From assembly GCA_963710975.1 (NCBI GenBank), contig CAVQCG010000007.1:1-64000 (forward strand): a stretch of 64,000 nucleotides of DNA, in the 5' to 3' direction. This stretch comes from JBBQXH01 sp963710975. Lineage in GTDB: Bacteria > Actinomycetota > Thermoleophilia > Gaiellales > Gaiellaceae. Positions 56,309 through 64,000 of this stretch are shown one piece after another. Each line of letters begins with the position of its first letter. The stretch's first letter is position 1. Position numbers and translations under genes: made by a program. The notes beneath the pieces were generated by a model that made no database searches, was not told where the DNA came from, and worked only from the letters and a program-made list of their open reading frames with translations.

Positions 56309-56551
56309 GTGAGCGTGCTTGCGATCGTCCTGATCGCCTGCGCCGTGCTCGTGGTGGTCGGCGCAGAGTGGCCACGCCTGACCGCGAAGATGCGGGCCGG
56401 GACGGAGACGCGCGCCCGGAAGGACCGTGACGACCGGAAGGCCCAGCTTCGGGTCATCCAGGGCGACCGGGACGACTTCGCCGAGAGCGTGAAGCGCGAC
56501 CTCGATCGCCTGCCGGTCATCGAAGAACGCGACGACCGCCCGCGGAGATAG
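56309..56551 (+). CDS. small membrane-anchored protein
   Basis: An 80-residue protein with one N-terminal membrane helix (VLAIVLIACAVLVVVGAEW) and a charged, probably helical tail rich in Arg, Asp and Lys (RARKDRDDRKAQLRVIQGD). A role as a membrane tether is possible; no family is known. Its TAG stop is embedded in the first unit of the 82-bp tandem array. Confidence 0.55.
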   Translation: MSVLAIVLIACAVLVVVGAEWPRLTAKMRAGTETRARKDRDDRKAQLRVIQGDRDDFAESVKRDLDRLPVIEERDDRPRR

Positions 56552-56800
56552 CAAGGAGCGCGGAGCGCTCCGCGCAGCGGACGCGGCCGGAGGCGCGAGG
56601 CCGCGAAGTCCAGCCGGCGGAGCCGGCGTATAGCAAGGAGCGCGGAGCGCTCCGCGCAGCGGACGCGGCCGGAGGCGCGAGGCCGCGAAGTCCAGCCGGC
56701 GGAGCCGGCGTATAGCAAGGAGCGCGGAGCGCTCCGCGCAGCGGACGCGGCCGGAGGCCGCCAGGCCGCCAGGCCGCGAAGGTTCGTCGCGGGCTGAGCC
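56548..56800. repeat. tandem 82-bp GC-rich palindromic repeat
   Basis: Two identical 82-bp units (56548-56629, 56630-56711) and a third that diverges after about 50 bp. Each starts ATAGCAAGGAGCGCGGAGCG, has CTCCGCGCAGCGGACGCGG, then GGAGGCGCGAGGCCGCGAAG and CCAGCCGGCGGAGCCGGCGT. The first unit supplies the TAG stop of the small gene before it. The remaining bases to 56886 are decayed copies with no gene. Confidence 0.85.
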
Positions 56801-56886
56801 CGCGATACAACCCGGCGGCGGGTAGTGCCTCGCGCAGCGGACGCGCTGAAGGCGCCACGCCCGCTGTCCGCTCGAGCGCTTCGGTA

Positions 56887-59373
56887 TCACCTGCCTTCGG
56901 CGCGCTGATGAGCCTTCGCGGCCTGTTCGGCCGCTGCGCGTCGCGCTACCGCGCTCCTTGCACGGGCCTTCGCGGCCTGTTCGGCCGCTGCGCGTCGCGC
57001 TACCGCGCTCCTTGCGATACGCACGGTCGTCTCGACAACGCGCGTGTTCGGGAGGATCTGCGGGACGTTCTCGGTGTTCTTCGCTTCCTGGCGGTCGGAC
57101 ACAACGAGGGTGAGTCGGTGATTTCCGGGTCGAACGCCCCGGAGCGGCAGGACGACTTTGCCTCCTACGAGTCGGCCGGATCGTTCGGCGCCCCCGTCGA
57201 CGCGGAACGCGATTCCTTCGGGGTCCACGCCGGATCCTTTGTCGGACACTCGCGCGATCGCGCGGCCGTTGCGGATGACACGGGAGACGATCTCGACAGA
57301 GGGTGGCGTCACGTCGTCGATCCAGACCCGGATCGTGAACGGCCCAGCCGATTTTGGGCTGACGGTGTCCACCACGATCGAATACGACCCGGCGGTCGGG
57401 AGGATCGCCGCCGAGCTTGCGACGCGCTGGCCGAAGCGGCTCAGATAGGGGTTCGTAACTCTGGGGAGCGCGGTAGCTCCCGCGAGCCGGTTCTCGTCGG
57501 CTCCCATCACGATTCGCGGCTCGACCTTCACCCCGCGACCCGCGGCAATCACCGCGACGCCGATATTCGCGGCGGGGTGCGAGAGCGTGACAAGGAACAC
57601 CCGCTCGGGACCCCTGAGAAACGTGGCCGTGCTCGGGGGAGCATCCGGATAGCGGTAGCGCTCGACGGTCGACGGGCGCCCGAGCGTTGAATCGCGATAG
57701 GTGCCGGTGCGGATGATCGGACGCGCGTCGGCGAGCGGGAGACGGGGTCGGGTGACGCGGAACCAGAAGGGCAGTCGTCGCTCGACGCCGTCTTGCCGGA
57801 GGACCACGAATCCGGTGTGCTCCGCTTCGACGGCGCGTCCTTCCACCTGCAGGGTCACGGCGAGCATCCCCGGCACAGCCACCTTCGCCGGACCGGCCAG
57901 CGTGACCCCACGCGGCGGACCCCGATCGATGATCGTGACCCCCCATGTCCCGCCGCCTGTCCCTGCGTCCAGGAGCTCCACGCTGCGCGTTACGGAGGCC
58001 GTGCCCCCGTCGAGGGCAACGAGCCCAAAGGCGATGCTCTGCGGACGGGTGAAGATCTCGGGCGCTGCAGCTTCTTCCGGGTCGACCAGCCCGCCGCCCT
58101 GACGTGCGCTCGATGCTTCGGTGCGCTGGTTCGGATCCTTCCAGACGGGCCCCCCCGTCAGGACGAGCGCTGACTTCAGCTCTTCGACCGTCCAGTCGGG
58201 ATGGGCGGCTCGAAGCAGCGCTGCGACGCCTGCCACGTACGGCGTCGCCATGCTCGTCCCAGAGAGCTCGACGAACTCGTCTCCGGGAACGGACGACAGG
58301 ACGGCGACGCCCGGCGCGCTGACGTCGGGCTTCGGGAGAAGCCCGAGCGGGGTCGGGCCGCTCGCGGAGAACGACGCGATCACCGGTTCGGCGCCTTCGG
58401 TCGACACCGCACCGACGGTGATCGCGCGCGCCGAGCTTCCAGGAGATGCCACAGATCCCCGGCCGAGCTCCTCGAAGTCGTTCCCGGCCGCCACGACCGG
58501 AACGACGCCTGCGGCGGCCGCGTTGTCGAGCGCCTTCGCGACCGCGTCTCGCTCCGGATCGATCTCGGGCTCGCCGATCGAGAGGTTGATGACGTCCATA
58601 CCGTCCACGACGGCGGCCTCGATCGCCGCGACCAGCTCAGGGGAGTTGCCGTTCAAGCCGAGCCCGCTCGCCGTGGGCACGGTCAGCGCCTTGTAGTTCC
58701 CGAGATAGGCGAGCGGGGCTACTCCCGAGATGACAGCTGCCAGGCTTCCGGGTACCCGGGTGGAGGCATCCCCAGCGGCGATCCCGGCCACATGGGTGCC
58801 GTGGAACGAGCTCACGGGATCGAACGGCCGGTCGGCGTACTTCCAGTCTGCTCCGGGCGGCGGAAACGCCCGCGCGACGATGATCTTCGCGGTCGTGAAC
58901 GTCGCGTCACCCTTCGGGAACCCGTTCGGTGCCGTGAATCCCGACGGGTCGAAGTAGACGTGGTCGGGATCGATGCCGTCGTCGATGATCCCGATCTTGA
59001 TCCCGCGTCCGCCGTCACCGAACGCCCGAACGAGGTCAGGCAGCACGGAGCGTGCTCCACCTGACCGGGTTGGAAGGGCGCGGTAGCGGACGCTCGGATA
59101 GACGCCGACGACGCCGTCGATCGCCGAAAGCTCGCCGACCCGGTCGGCGGGCACGACGAGTGCGAGCCCGTCGAGCACGTGCATGTACCGCCAGCGCACC
59201 CGGGCGCTCGGCAGGGCTCTGGCGAGGCTGGCCTCGAACCTCCCCTGACCAAGACGGATGCTGCGCAGCGCTCTGGCTCGATCCCGCTGCGACAGCGAGC
59301 GGCCGGCGGGGGGTGCGGAGAGCTCGACGATGACCTCGACCGATCCGGACGGTTGGGCGACGGGTGAGCGCAC
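56887..59373 (-). CDS. subtilisin-like serine protease (S8)
   Basis: An 828-residue S8 peptidase. The catalytic residues lie in IGIIDDGIDPDH (Asp), SSFHGTHVAGIAAG (His) and LSGTSMATPYVAGVAALL (Ser), with a propeptide-like region before them and Ig-like beta domains after. The mature enzyme should be secreted, yet this GTG start gives no signal peptide: the same frame continues upstream to about 59450 as RRGLWLLLLVLVGAAAGSAA but has no start codon. The C-terminus is two 18-residue repeats (ARSAVARRAAAEQAAKAR) translated from a palindromic repeat. Confidence 0.85.
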   Translation of the reverse strand: MRSPVAQPSGSVEVIVELSAPPAGRSLSQRDRARALRSIRLGQGRFEASLARALPSARVRWRYMHVLDGLALVVPADRVGELSAIDGVVGVYPSVRYRALPTRSGGARSVLPDLVRAFGDGGRGIKIGIIDDGIDPDHVYFDPSGFTAPNGFPKGDATFTTAKIIVARAFPPPGADWKYADRPFDPVSSFHGTHVAGIAAGDASTRVPGSLAAVISGVAPLAYLGNYKALTVPTASGLGLNGNSPELVAAIEAAVVDGMDVINLSIGEPEIDPERDAVAKALDNAAAAGVVPVVAAGNDFEELGRGSVASPGSSARAITVGAVSTEGAEPVIASFSASGPTPLGLLPKPDVSAPGVAVLSSVPGDEFVELSGTSMATPYVAGVAALLRAAHPDWTVEELKSALVLTGGPVWKDPNQRTEASSARQGGGLVDPEEAAAPEIFTRPQSIAFGLVALDGGTASVTRSVELLDAGTGGGTWGVTIIDRGPPRGVTLAGPAKVAVPGMLAVTLQVEGRAVEAEHTGFVVLRQDGVERRLPFWFRVTRPRLPLADARPIIRTGTYRDSTLGRPSTVERYRYPDAPPSTATFLRGPERVFLVTLSHPAANIGVAVIAAGRGVKVEPRIVMGADENRLAGATALPRVTNPYLSRFGQRVASSAAILPTAGSYSIVVDTVSPKSAGPFTIRVWIDDVTPPSVEIVSRVIRNGRAIARVSDKGSGVDPEGIAFRVDGGAERSGRLVGGKVVLPLRGVRPGNHRLTLVVSDRQEAKNTENVPQILPNTRVVETTVRIARSAVARRAAAEQAAKARARSAVARRAAAEQAAKAHQRAEGR
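56912..57015. repeat. two 50-bp repeat units inside the subtilase gene
   Basis: Identical 50-bp units at 56912-56961 and 56966-57015, spaced 54 bp so that the reading frame is kept. On the minus strand they read GCAAGGAGCGCGGTAGCGCG, then ACGCGCAGCGG and CCGAACAGGCCGCGAAGGC, and encode the Ala-rich C-terminal tail. Confidence 0.85.
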
Positions 59374-59533
59374 CGCAGCGCTCCCCGCGGCAGCACCGAC
59401 GAGGACGAGCAGGAGGAGCCAGAGGCCGCGGCGAACGATCTGGCGATGGTAACGACGCCGACGAACTTAATCGTGTCGCAACACATCACCTGTTCACACC
59501 GAGTGATCGCACAGCTATGATCGACACAGCCAC

Positions 59534-59617
59534 GCGGATGTGGCGGAATTGGTAGACGCGCACGGTTCAGGTCCGTGTGGGGGCGACCCCGTGGAGGTTC
59601 GATTCCTCTCATCCGCA
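59534..59617 (+). tRNA. tRNA-Leu (anticodon CAG)
   Basis: An 84-base class II tRNA. The acceptor stem pairs GCGGATG with CATCCGC, the D-arm has GAATTGGTAGACGCG, the anticodon stem CACGG/CCGTG holds the loop TTCAGGT (anticodon 59568-59570), a long variable arm follows, and the T-loop is TTCGATT. The discriminator base is A, as in leucine tRNAs. CCA is not encoded. An open protein frame runs through it and should not be annotated. Confidence 0.95.
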
Positions 59618-59656
59618 TCAGCAGAGGACCCCCGAGTACCTGAAACCGAAAATTCA

Positions 59657-59686
59657 GAAGACCCCGCCGTTGAGCAGGCGGTCTTC
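59657..59686 (+). terminator. hairpin after tRNA-Leu
   Basis: GAAGACC and GGTCTTC, extended by GCC and GGC, form a strong stem around GTTGAGCA, 40 bases after the tRNA. There is no T-run. It touches the start codon chosen for the next gene. Confidence 0.55.
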
Positions 59687-60688
59687 GTGCGCCACATTCC
59701 GAAGTGGCTTCTCGATCCCGCCATCACGGCGTACCGGACCTCGCGTACGACCCGCGGGCGCCGCATTCTCAACGTCTCGATCACGCTCGTCGCTCTCGGC
59801 ATCTCCGTCCTGGCGGCGCGGCACTTCGCGTCGACGGGCTGGCCCCTCGAGAACGTCAACCCGTTACTTGCGGCCGCGGCCGGTGTCCTGATCGTTCTCA
59901 GCTACCCGCTCAAGGCCTACGGCTGGCAACGGGTCTTTCGCCCGTCCGAGCGCCCGGGGGCAATGTCCCTTGCCGCCGCGAACGGAGCTGCCTCCGTGAC
60001 CGGCGCGGCCCTTCCCGGCCGGTTCGACGACGTCGTCAGGATCGCGGTCGTGCGCCGCTACCCGAGTTGCCCGACGTGCGTCCCAACGCTCGCCCTTTCA
60101 CTCTTCATGCTCGGGTTGCTCGATGCCGCGGCCCTCATGCCGATCAGTGCGGCGGCGGCCGCCACCTCGAACGTTTCGCCGGCGGTTCGTGCAGGTTTGG
60201 CCGTCGTTGCGGCTGCCGGGCTCGCCGCCGGCCTCGTCGTGATGGTGTTGCCGAGGCTCATGGCGAGTGGCCGGCTCATCCGGTTCCGGATAGCCCGCTG
60301 GATCGGCCTGCGCGTGACGTCGAACAGCGATGCCTGGAAGGCGGCGTTGCTGATCTTCGCGTCGTGGACGCTGCGTGCGACCGCCCTCTACCTCCTCCTT
60401 GCAGCGATGCACATCGAGCTTTCGTACCCGCTCGCGATCGGCTTCCTCTGTGCCGGAGCGGCCGCAGGGGCGCTCCCGATAGCACCGGCCGCCGGGGCGG
60501 CAACGACCGTCGGCGGGGGCGCGGCACTGCTGATTGCCTCGGGCGTCGGGACCCAGACGGCAGTCGATTTTGCGATCAGCGCCCAGACGCTCCTGATCTT
60601 CGCGGGGATCGCGATCCTGCTGTTCGCCGCGATCATGCACGGCGGGCAGAAGCTGGCGAGCCGCCGGCGCCCCGTCCCCACCTCCTGA
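59687..60688 (+). CDS. lysylphosphatidylglycerol-synthase-like (UPF0104) membrane protein
   Basis: A 333-residue polytopic protein with about eight helices, resembling the UPF0104/AglD flippase-like membrane domain: VNPLLAAAAGVLIVLSYPLK, AAANGAASVTGAALPGRFDD and LPIAPAAGAATTVGGGAAL are the visible blocks. Members move or modify lipid-linked groups; the role here is unknown. The GTG at 59687 sits at the end of the tRNA terminator hairpin, so a later start is possible. The frame also runs upstream through the tRNA, which is not coding. Confidence 0.7.
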   Translation: MRHIPKWLLDPAITAYRTSRTTRGRRILNVSITLVALGISVLAARHFASTGWPLENVNPLLAAAAGVLIVLSYPLKAYGWQRVFRPSERPGAMSLAAANGAASVTGAALPGRFDDVVRIAVVRRYPSCPTCVPTLALSLFMLGLLDAAALMPISAAAAATSNVSPAVRAGLAVVAAAGLAAGLVVMVLPRLMASGRLIRFRIARWIGLRVTSNSDAWKAALLIFASWTLRATALYLLLAAMHIELSYPLAIGFLCAGAAAGALPIAPAAGAATTVGGGAALLIASGVGTQTAVDFAISAQTLLIFAGIAILLFAAIMHGGQKLASRRRPVPTS

Positions 60689-60703
60689 GCACGATCTCCA
60701 GGG

Positions 60704-61159
60704 CTACGGCAGCGCGGCGAGCACTTTCTCGGCGTGGCCAACGGGCTTCACGCCGTACATCGCCTTGACGACATTTCCGTCGGCGTCGATGACGAAGGTC
60801 GAGCGGACGATCCCCATGCTCTTCTTGCCGTACATGTTCTTCTCCCGCCAGACGTCGTACGCGCGTGCCGCGGTTCGATCGGGGTCGGCCAGGAGGGGGA
60901 AGGGGAGGGAGAACTTGCTCTTGAAGGCTGCGTGGGATTCCTCGCCGTCGGGGCTCACTCCGAGAATCACGGCGCCGCGCTGCTCGTACTCGGCGTAGGC
61001 GTCGCGAAAGCCGCACGCCTCCTTCGTGCAGCCCGGTGTGTCGTCCTTTGGATAGAAGTACAGGACGACCGGCCTGCCGCGAAAGTCCGACAGCCTGACG
61101 GTTGCTCCCTCGTCGTCGACGAGCTCGAAATCGGGGGCGGCCTTACCCTCCTCGACCAT
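60704..61159 (-). CDS. bcp: thioredoxin-dependent peroxiredoxin (BCP/PrxQ)
   Basis: A 151-residue peroxiredoxin. The peroxidatic Cys44 and resolving Cys49 lie in TPGCTKEACGFRD, the atypical 2-Cys pattern of the PrxQ/BCP alpha2 type. PVVLYFYPKDD precedes them and YGKKSMGIVRSTFVID follows. It reduces hydroperoxides using thioredoxin. AGGGAGTAGC before the ATG at 61159 supports this start over one 17 codons upstream. Confidence 0.95.
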   Translation of the reverse strand: MVEEGKAAPDFELVDDEGATVRLSDFRGRPVVLYFYPKDDTPGCTKEACGFRDAYAEYEQRGAVILGVSPDGEESHAAFKSKFSLPFPLLADPDRTAARAYDVWREKNMYGKKSMGIVRSTFVIDADGNVVKAMYGVKPVGHAEKVLAALP

Positions 61160-61218
61160 TGCTACTCCCTCTGTACTGGACGTTTCCTGCACCGATCCTA
61201 TCCAAGACATGGTGTTGC

Positions 61219-61224
61219 TAGGCT
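61219..61224 (+). promoter_or_regulatory. -10 box, leaderless start
   Basis: TAGGCT is eight bases before the ATG at 61233. Confidence 0.35.
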
Positions 61225-61232
61225 CCGCGCGA

Positions 61233-61589
61233 ATGACCGATCTCCACGCGATCCTCGGCGTCCTCGTGATCGCGGTGAACGGGATCGCGGCGGGTGTCGG
61301 CGGCTACTTTCTCTGGCGCCGTACGGATCCCCGGCGGTACTACGCCCACCTCGTCGCGCTCGGCCAGACGCTGCTCATCGCGCAGGCTGCAGTCGGGCTG
61401 CTTCTGCTCTCCGAAGGCCGGCGCGCTCCCGACAAGCTTCACTATCTGTACGGCGCCGTGGCGCTCGGGGCCGTGCTCTCGCCCTGGATCTATGCACCGC
61501 CCGATCCGCGAAGACGACTGGCCTGGTTCTCGGGTGCATCGCTTCTCGCGACGGTTCTCGCCGTTCGCGGCTACATGACAGGCTCATGA
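61233..61589 (+). CDS. small polytopic membrane protein
   Basis: A 118-residue protein with four hydrophobic helices: LHAILGVLVIAVNGIAAGVG, VALGQTLLIAQAAVGLLLL, LYGAVALGAVLSPWIY and FSGASLLATVLAVRGYM. Loops have paired Arg (RRTDPRRYY, DPRRRLAW) on one face. It matches the look of small conserved actinobacterial membrane proteins of unknown role. It is the first of four plus-strand genes that follow closely. Confidence 0.6.
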   Translation: MTDLHAILGVLVIAVNGIAAGVGGYFLWRRTDPRRYYAHLVALGQTLLIAQAAVGLLLLSEGRRAPDKLHYLYGAVALGAVLSPWIYAPPDPRRRLAWFSGASLLATVLAVRGYMTGS

Positions 61590-61596
61590 GGGTCGC

Positions 61597-61962
61597 ATGA
61601 CTGTCAATCCGACGCTTCGCGGCTTTGCCATCATCGTCCTGATCGCGGGCGTGGTCACCGCGCTCGGGCTCGAGGACATCCTCGGATCGCTCTTCCTCGT
61701 CGTCCGGATCGCCTTCATCATCGCGATCGCCTGGTTCCTGTTCAGTCTCTGGCGGTCGAGGAGAGAGCAGATCGCGATGTGGTCCGGCCGGTCGCGGGTG
61801 GTGTTCTACGGTGCGGCCGTGCTCGCGCTCGTCAACCTCGTGCTCGCCTTCTTCCTCTCCTACCCGGCAACCGGCCTCGAGGCCGTCGTCTTCTTCGCCG
61901 TCCTGGTCGCGTGTGGCTTCGCGATGTGGCGGATCTGGCGGGACGAGCACACCTACGCGTAG
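61597..61962 (+). CDS. small polytopic membrane protein
   Basis: A 121-residue protein with four hydrophobic helices (FAIIVLIAGVVTALGLEDIL, LFLVVRIAFIIAIAWFLF, VVFYGAAVLALVNLVLAF, VVFFAVLVACGFAMWRIW). It starts seven bases after the previous stop and shares a base with the next start (TAGTG). Role unknown; probably co-expressed with the flavoprotein downstream. Confidence 0.6.
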   Translation: MTVNPTLRGFAIIVLIAGVVTALGLEDILGSLFLVVRIAFIIAIAWFLFSLWRSRREQIAMWSGRSRVVFYGAAVLALVNLVLAFFLSYPATGLEAVVFFAVLVACGFAMWRIWRDEHTYA

Positions 61963-63194
61963 TGGCTTCTCCGACGACCATCGCGATCGTCGGTGCGAGC
62001 CTCACGGGCGGGACTGCCGCCGTCACTCTGCGCGACGAGGGGTTCGAGGGGCGTCTGGTGCTCATCGGAGCGGAGCCGGAGCTCCCGTACGAGCGGCCCC
62101 CGCTGTCGAAGGAGTACCTGCGGGGCGAGCGGGAGCTCGAGTCGTTTCTCGTCCGCAAGCCCGAGGTGTGGGCCGATCTCGGGGTCGAGCTGCGCCTGGG
62201 AGTGCCTGCGACGGCGATCGAGCAGTCAGCCCGGGAGGTCGTGCTCGCAGACGGCGAGCGGGTCTCGTACGACTCCGTGCTGGTCGCCACCGGTGGGAAG
62301 CCGCGGCGGCCTCCGATCCCCGGTATCGGGCTGCCCGGAGTCCATGACCTGCGTTCGCTCTCGGACGCGGAGGCGATCAGAGCCGACGCGGTACCGGGAC
62401 GGCGTGCCTGCGTAGTCGGAATGGGGTTCATCGGCTCTGAGACGGCCGCATCACTCCGGGGGCTCGGGCTCGACGTCGTTGCAGTCGAGCCCTTCGCGGC
62501 GCCGCTCGAGCGCGTCCTGGGAGCGGAGGTCGGCGGCGTGATCGCACAACTCCACCGCGATCAGGGTGTCGATCTACGCCTCGGTGACAGTGTCGCAGCG
62601 TTCGAAGGCAGCGAGCGGGTCGAGCGGGTCGTCACGTCGTCGGGCGCCCGCCTGGACTGCGATCTCGTGGTGCTCGGTGTCGGGATCGAACCCGCCGTCG
62701 ACGTCGTTGCCGGAACCGGCGTCGCGCTCGACAACGGCATTCTGGTGGACGAGCTCTGCCGGACGAACGTCGAAGGGATCTACGCGGCCGGCGACGTCGC
62801 GAACCACGACCATCCCCTCTTCGGTCGCATTCGTGTCGAGCATTGGCTCAACGCGATCGAGCAGGGTGCGGCCGCAGCTCGCAGCATGATCGGGAAGGGG
62901 TCTGCGTATGCAGAGCTCCACTGGTTCTGGTCGGATCAGTACGACGCGAACGTCCAGTACGCCGGGCATCACACGGGATGGGACGACCTGGTCGTACGCG
63001 GCAGCCTCGCCGAGCGGAAGTTCGTCGCGTTCTACTGCGAGGCTGGGGTCGTGCGCGCAGCGGCAGCCGTGAACAGCGGTCGTGACCTGCGGCGCTCGTT
63101 CGGACTCATCCGGTCCAGCGCTGTCGTCGATCCGGCGGTGCTCGCCGACCAGCAGGTGGATCTACGTACCCTCGCTCCACCGGCAGGAGCATGA
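61962..63194 (+). CDS. ferredoxin-reductase-like FAD/NAD(P) oxidoreductase
   Basis: A 410-residue flavoprotein of the pyridine nucleotide-disulfide family, in the ferredoxin/rubredoxin-reductase (rhodocoxin-type) group. It begins IAIVGASLTGGTAAV, with Ala-Ser in place of the usual Gly-x-Gly in the FAD loop, then YERPPLSKEYL. The NAD loop is CVVGMGFIGSETAASL, and GIYAAGDVANHDHP closes the FAD site. The C-terminal domain has LHWFWSDQYDANVQYAG. It should pass electrons from NAD(P)H to a ferredoxin; the partner is not in the window. Confidence 0.87.
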   Translation: MASPTTIAIVGASLTGGTAAVTLRDEGFEGRLVLIGAEPELPYERPPLSKEYLRGERELESFLVRKPEVWADLGVELRLGVPATAIEQSAREVVLADGERVSYDSVLVATGGKPRRPPIPGIGLPGVHDLRSLSDAEAIRADAVPGRRACVVGMGFIGSETAASLRGLGLDVVAVEPFAAPLERVLGAEVGGVIAQLHRDQGVDLRLGDSVAAFEGSERVERVVTSSGARLDCDLVVLGVGIEPAVDVVAGTGVALDNGILVDELCRTNVEGIYAAGDVANHDHPLFGRIRVEHWLNAIEQGAAAARSMIGKGSAYAELHWFWSDQYDANVQYAGHHTGWDDLVVRGSLAERKFVAFYCEAGVVRAAAAVNSGRDLRRSFGLIRSSAVVDPAVLADQQVDLRTLAPPAGA

Positions 63195-63195
63195 C

Positions 63196-63957
63196 TTGAG
63201 GGTTGCAGCGCTCTACGACGTACACGGCAACCTGCCGGCGCTCGAGGCTGTTCTGGGGGAGCCTGATGTCGCCGCGTCCGACGCGGTGGTGGTGGGGGGA
63301 GACGTTGCGAGCGGCCCGATGCCGCGGGAGGTCATCGACCGTCTTACGGCATTGGGCGACCGCGTGCATTTCGTCCGTGGCAACTCCGACCGTGAGCTGG
63401 TGGCCGCGTACGACGGTCTGGCCGAGATCGGCGACGCCTCGCCCGAGTGGGTGGCGCTACAGCGCTCAGCGGCCGGGAAGATCAGCCGAGCGCAGCGCGA
63501 CTTCGTCGCCCAGTGGCCTCTCCGCCTCACGCTCACTGTGGATGGTCTGGGCGCGGTTCTCTTCTGCCACGCAACCCCGAGGCGGGACACCGAGATCGTG
63601 ACGGCACTCACGCCTGAGGCGAGTGTGCGGGAGATCCTTGCCGGGGTCGAGGAAGACGTTGTCGTCTGCGGGCACACGCACGGCCAGTACGAGCGGATGG
63701 TCAGCACGACGCTGGTCGTGAACGCGGGGAGCGTGGGGCTTCCATACGAGGGCCGCCGCGGGGCGTACTGGGCCTTGCTCGGCCCGGCGGTCGAGTTGCG
63801 CCGGACGGAGTACGACGTCGACGCGGCGGTCGCCCTCATCCGGGATGCGGGCGGCGACGCGGTCGAGGGAATCATCGTGGAGACGCTCCTCGAACCGCCG
63901 GCGCGTGAGGAGACGGCCGAGCAGTTCGAGCGAATGGCGGCGGTGGAGCGGTCGTAA
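63196..63957 (+). CDS. metallophosphoesterase (YfcE/calcineurin-like)
   Basis: A 253-residue calcineurin-like phosphoesterase. Metal motifs appear in order: VAALYDVHGNLPALEA (DxH), VVVGGDVASGP (GD), HFVRGNSDRELV (GNxD), LFCHATPRRDTE (H) and VVCGHTHGQYER (GHxH), then VNAGSVGLP. The TTG start at 63196 has AGGAG eight bases upstream and keeps the first motif at the N-terminus. Substrate unknown. The stop TAA is followed by GGGCTGCGTCGCGC, which resembles the start of the palindromic repeats. Confidence 0.85.
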   Translation: MRVAALYDVHGNLPALEAVLGEPDVAASDAVVVGGDVASGPMPREVIDRLTALGDRVHFVRGNSDRELVAAYDGLAEIGDASPEWVALQRSAAGKISRAQRDFVAQWPLRLTLTVDGLGAVLFCHATPRRDTEIVTALTPEASVREILAGVEEDVVVCGHTHGQYERMVSTTLVVNAGSVGLPYEGRRGAYWALLGPAVELRRTEYDVDAAVALIRDAGGDAVEGIIVETLLEPPAREETAEQFERMAAVERS

Positions 63958-64000
63958 GGGCTGCGTCGCGCTGTATGACCTCGCGCGCGCTCGGTATCGA

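Noticed and set aside
59540..59686. Protein frame running through tRNA-Leu into the membrane-protein gene
   Set aside because: The tRNA folds completely and the translated segment has no homology-like features; high GC keeps the frame open by chance.

Overview
The window is about 70% GC, densely coded on both strands, and reads as a chromosome segment of a high-GC actinobacterium. The taxonomic cues are an HspR-type heat-shock operon, an actinobacterial-type inositol-1-phosphate synthase beside a phosphatidylinositol-type CDP-alcohol transferase, an F420-type LLM oxidoreductase, and many GTG starts placed 6-8 bases after a TANNNT box (leaderless promoters). The gene set and the GC-rich palindromic repeats would suit a deep-branching class such as Thermoleophilia, but that is inference. 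There is no phage, transposase, integrase or CRISPR array.

Layout. 0-7.9 kb: secreted and membrane proteins (alpha/beta hydrolase lipoprotein, BrkB-type protein, EamA half-transporter, Vps62-membrane protein, beta-propeller). 7.9-12.5 kb: cell-surface carbohydrate genes, including a glycoside-hydrolase-like/NodB-deacetylase fusion. 12.6-16.9 kb: a cytochrome-oxidase or copper assembly cluster with two CtaG proteins, a cupredoxin-like lipoprotein and membrane partners. 17-27.5 kb: a nitrogen/carbon catabolic block (class III aminotransferase, DapA-type aldolase, GNAT, epimerase, cysteine hydrolase, glutamine-synthetase-like ligase, PuuD-like hydrolase, GMC oxidoreductase with a small subunit, F420-type oxidoreductase). 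27.6-39.3 kb: argF, peptidases, YjbQ, two large membrane proteins, an RlmD-type methyltransferase, a presenilin-like membrane protein overlapping a uracil-DNA-glycosylase-like gene, and a glycosyltransferase-PHP protein. 39.4-45.1 kb: inositol-lipid genes, moaA and an aldo/keto reductase. 45.2-51.6 kb: dnaK-grpE-dnaJ-hspR-clpB. 51.6-64 kb: small membrane proteins, a response-regulator diguanylate cyclase, an M20 amidase, a subtilase, tRNA-Leu(CAG), a peroxiredoxin, a ferredoxin-reductase-like flavoprotein and a metallophosphoesterase.

Three things cut across the window. First, about ten genes between 7.9 and 39.3 kb are broken by single-base frameshifts while both halves remain well conserved; this may be sequence error or real decay, and these genes are given as pseudogenes with the joined reading described. 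Second, a family of modular GC-rich palindromic repeats sits at gene ends, often supplying the stop codon or being translated as a C-terminal tail. Third, leaderless promoters recur. The most novel-looking single genes are the presenilin-like protein (36.2-36.9 kb) and the inositol-phosphate synthase carrying two N-terminal ribbon-helix-helix domains behind a perfect inverted repeat (40.2-41.7 kb).
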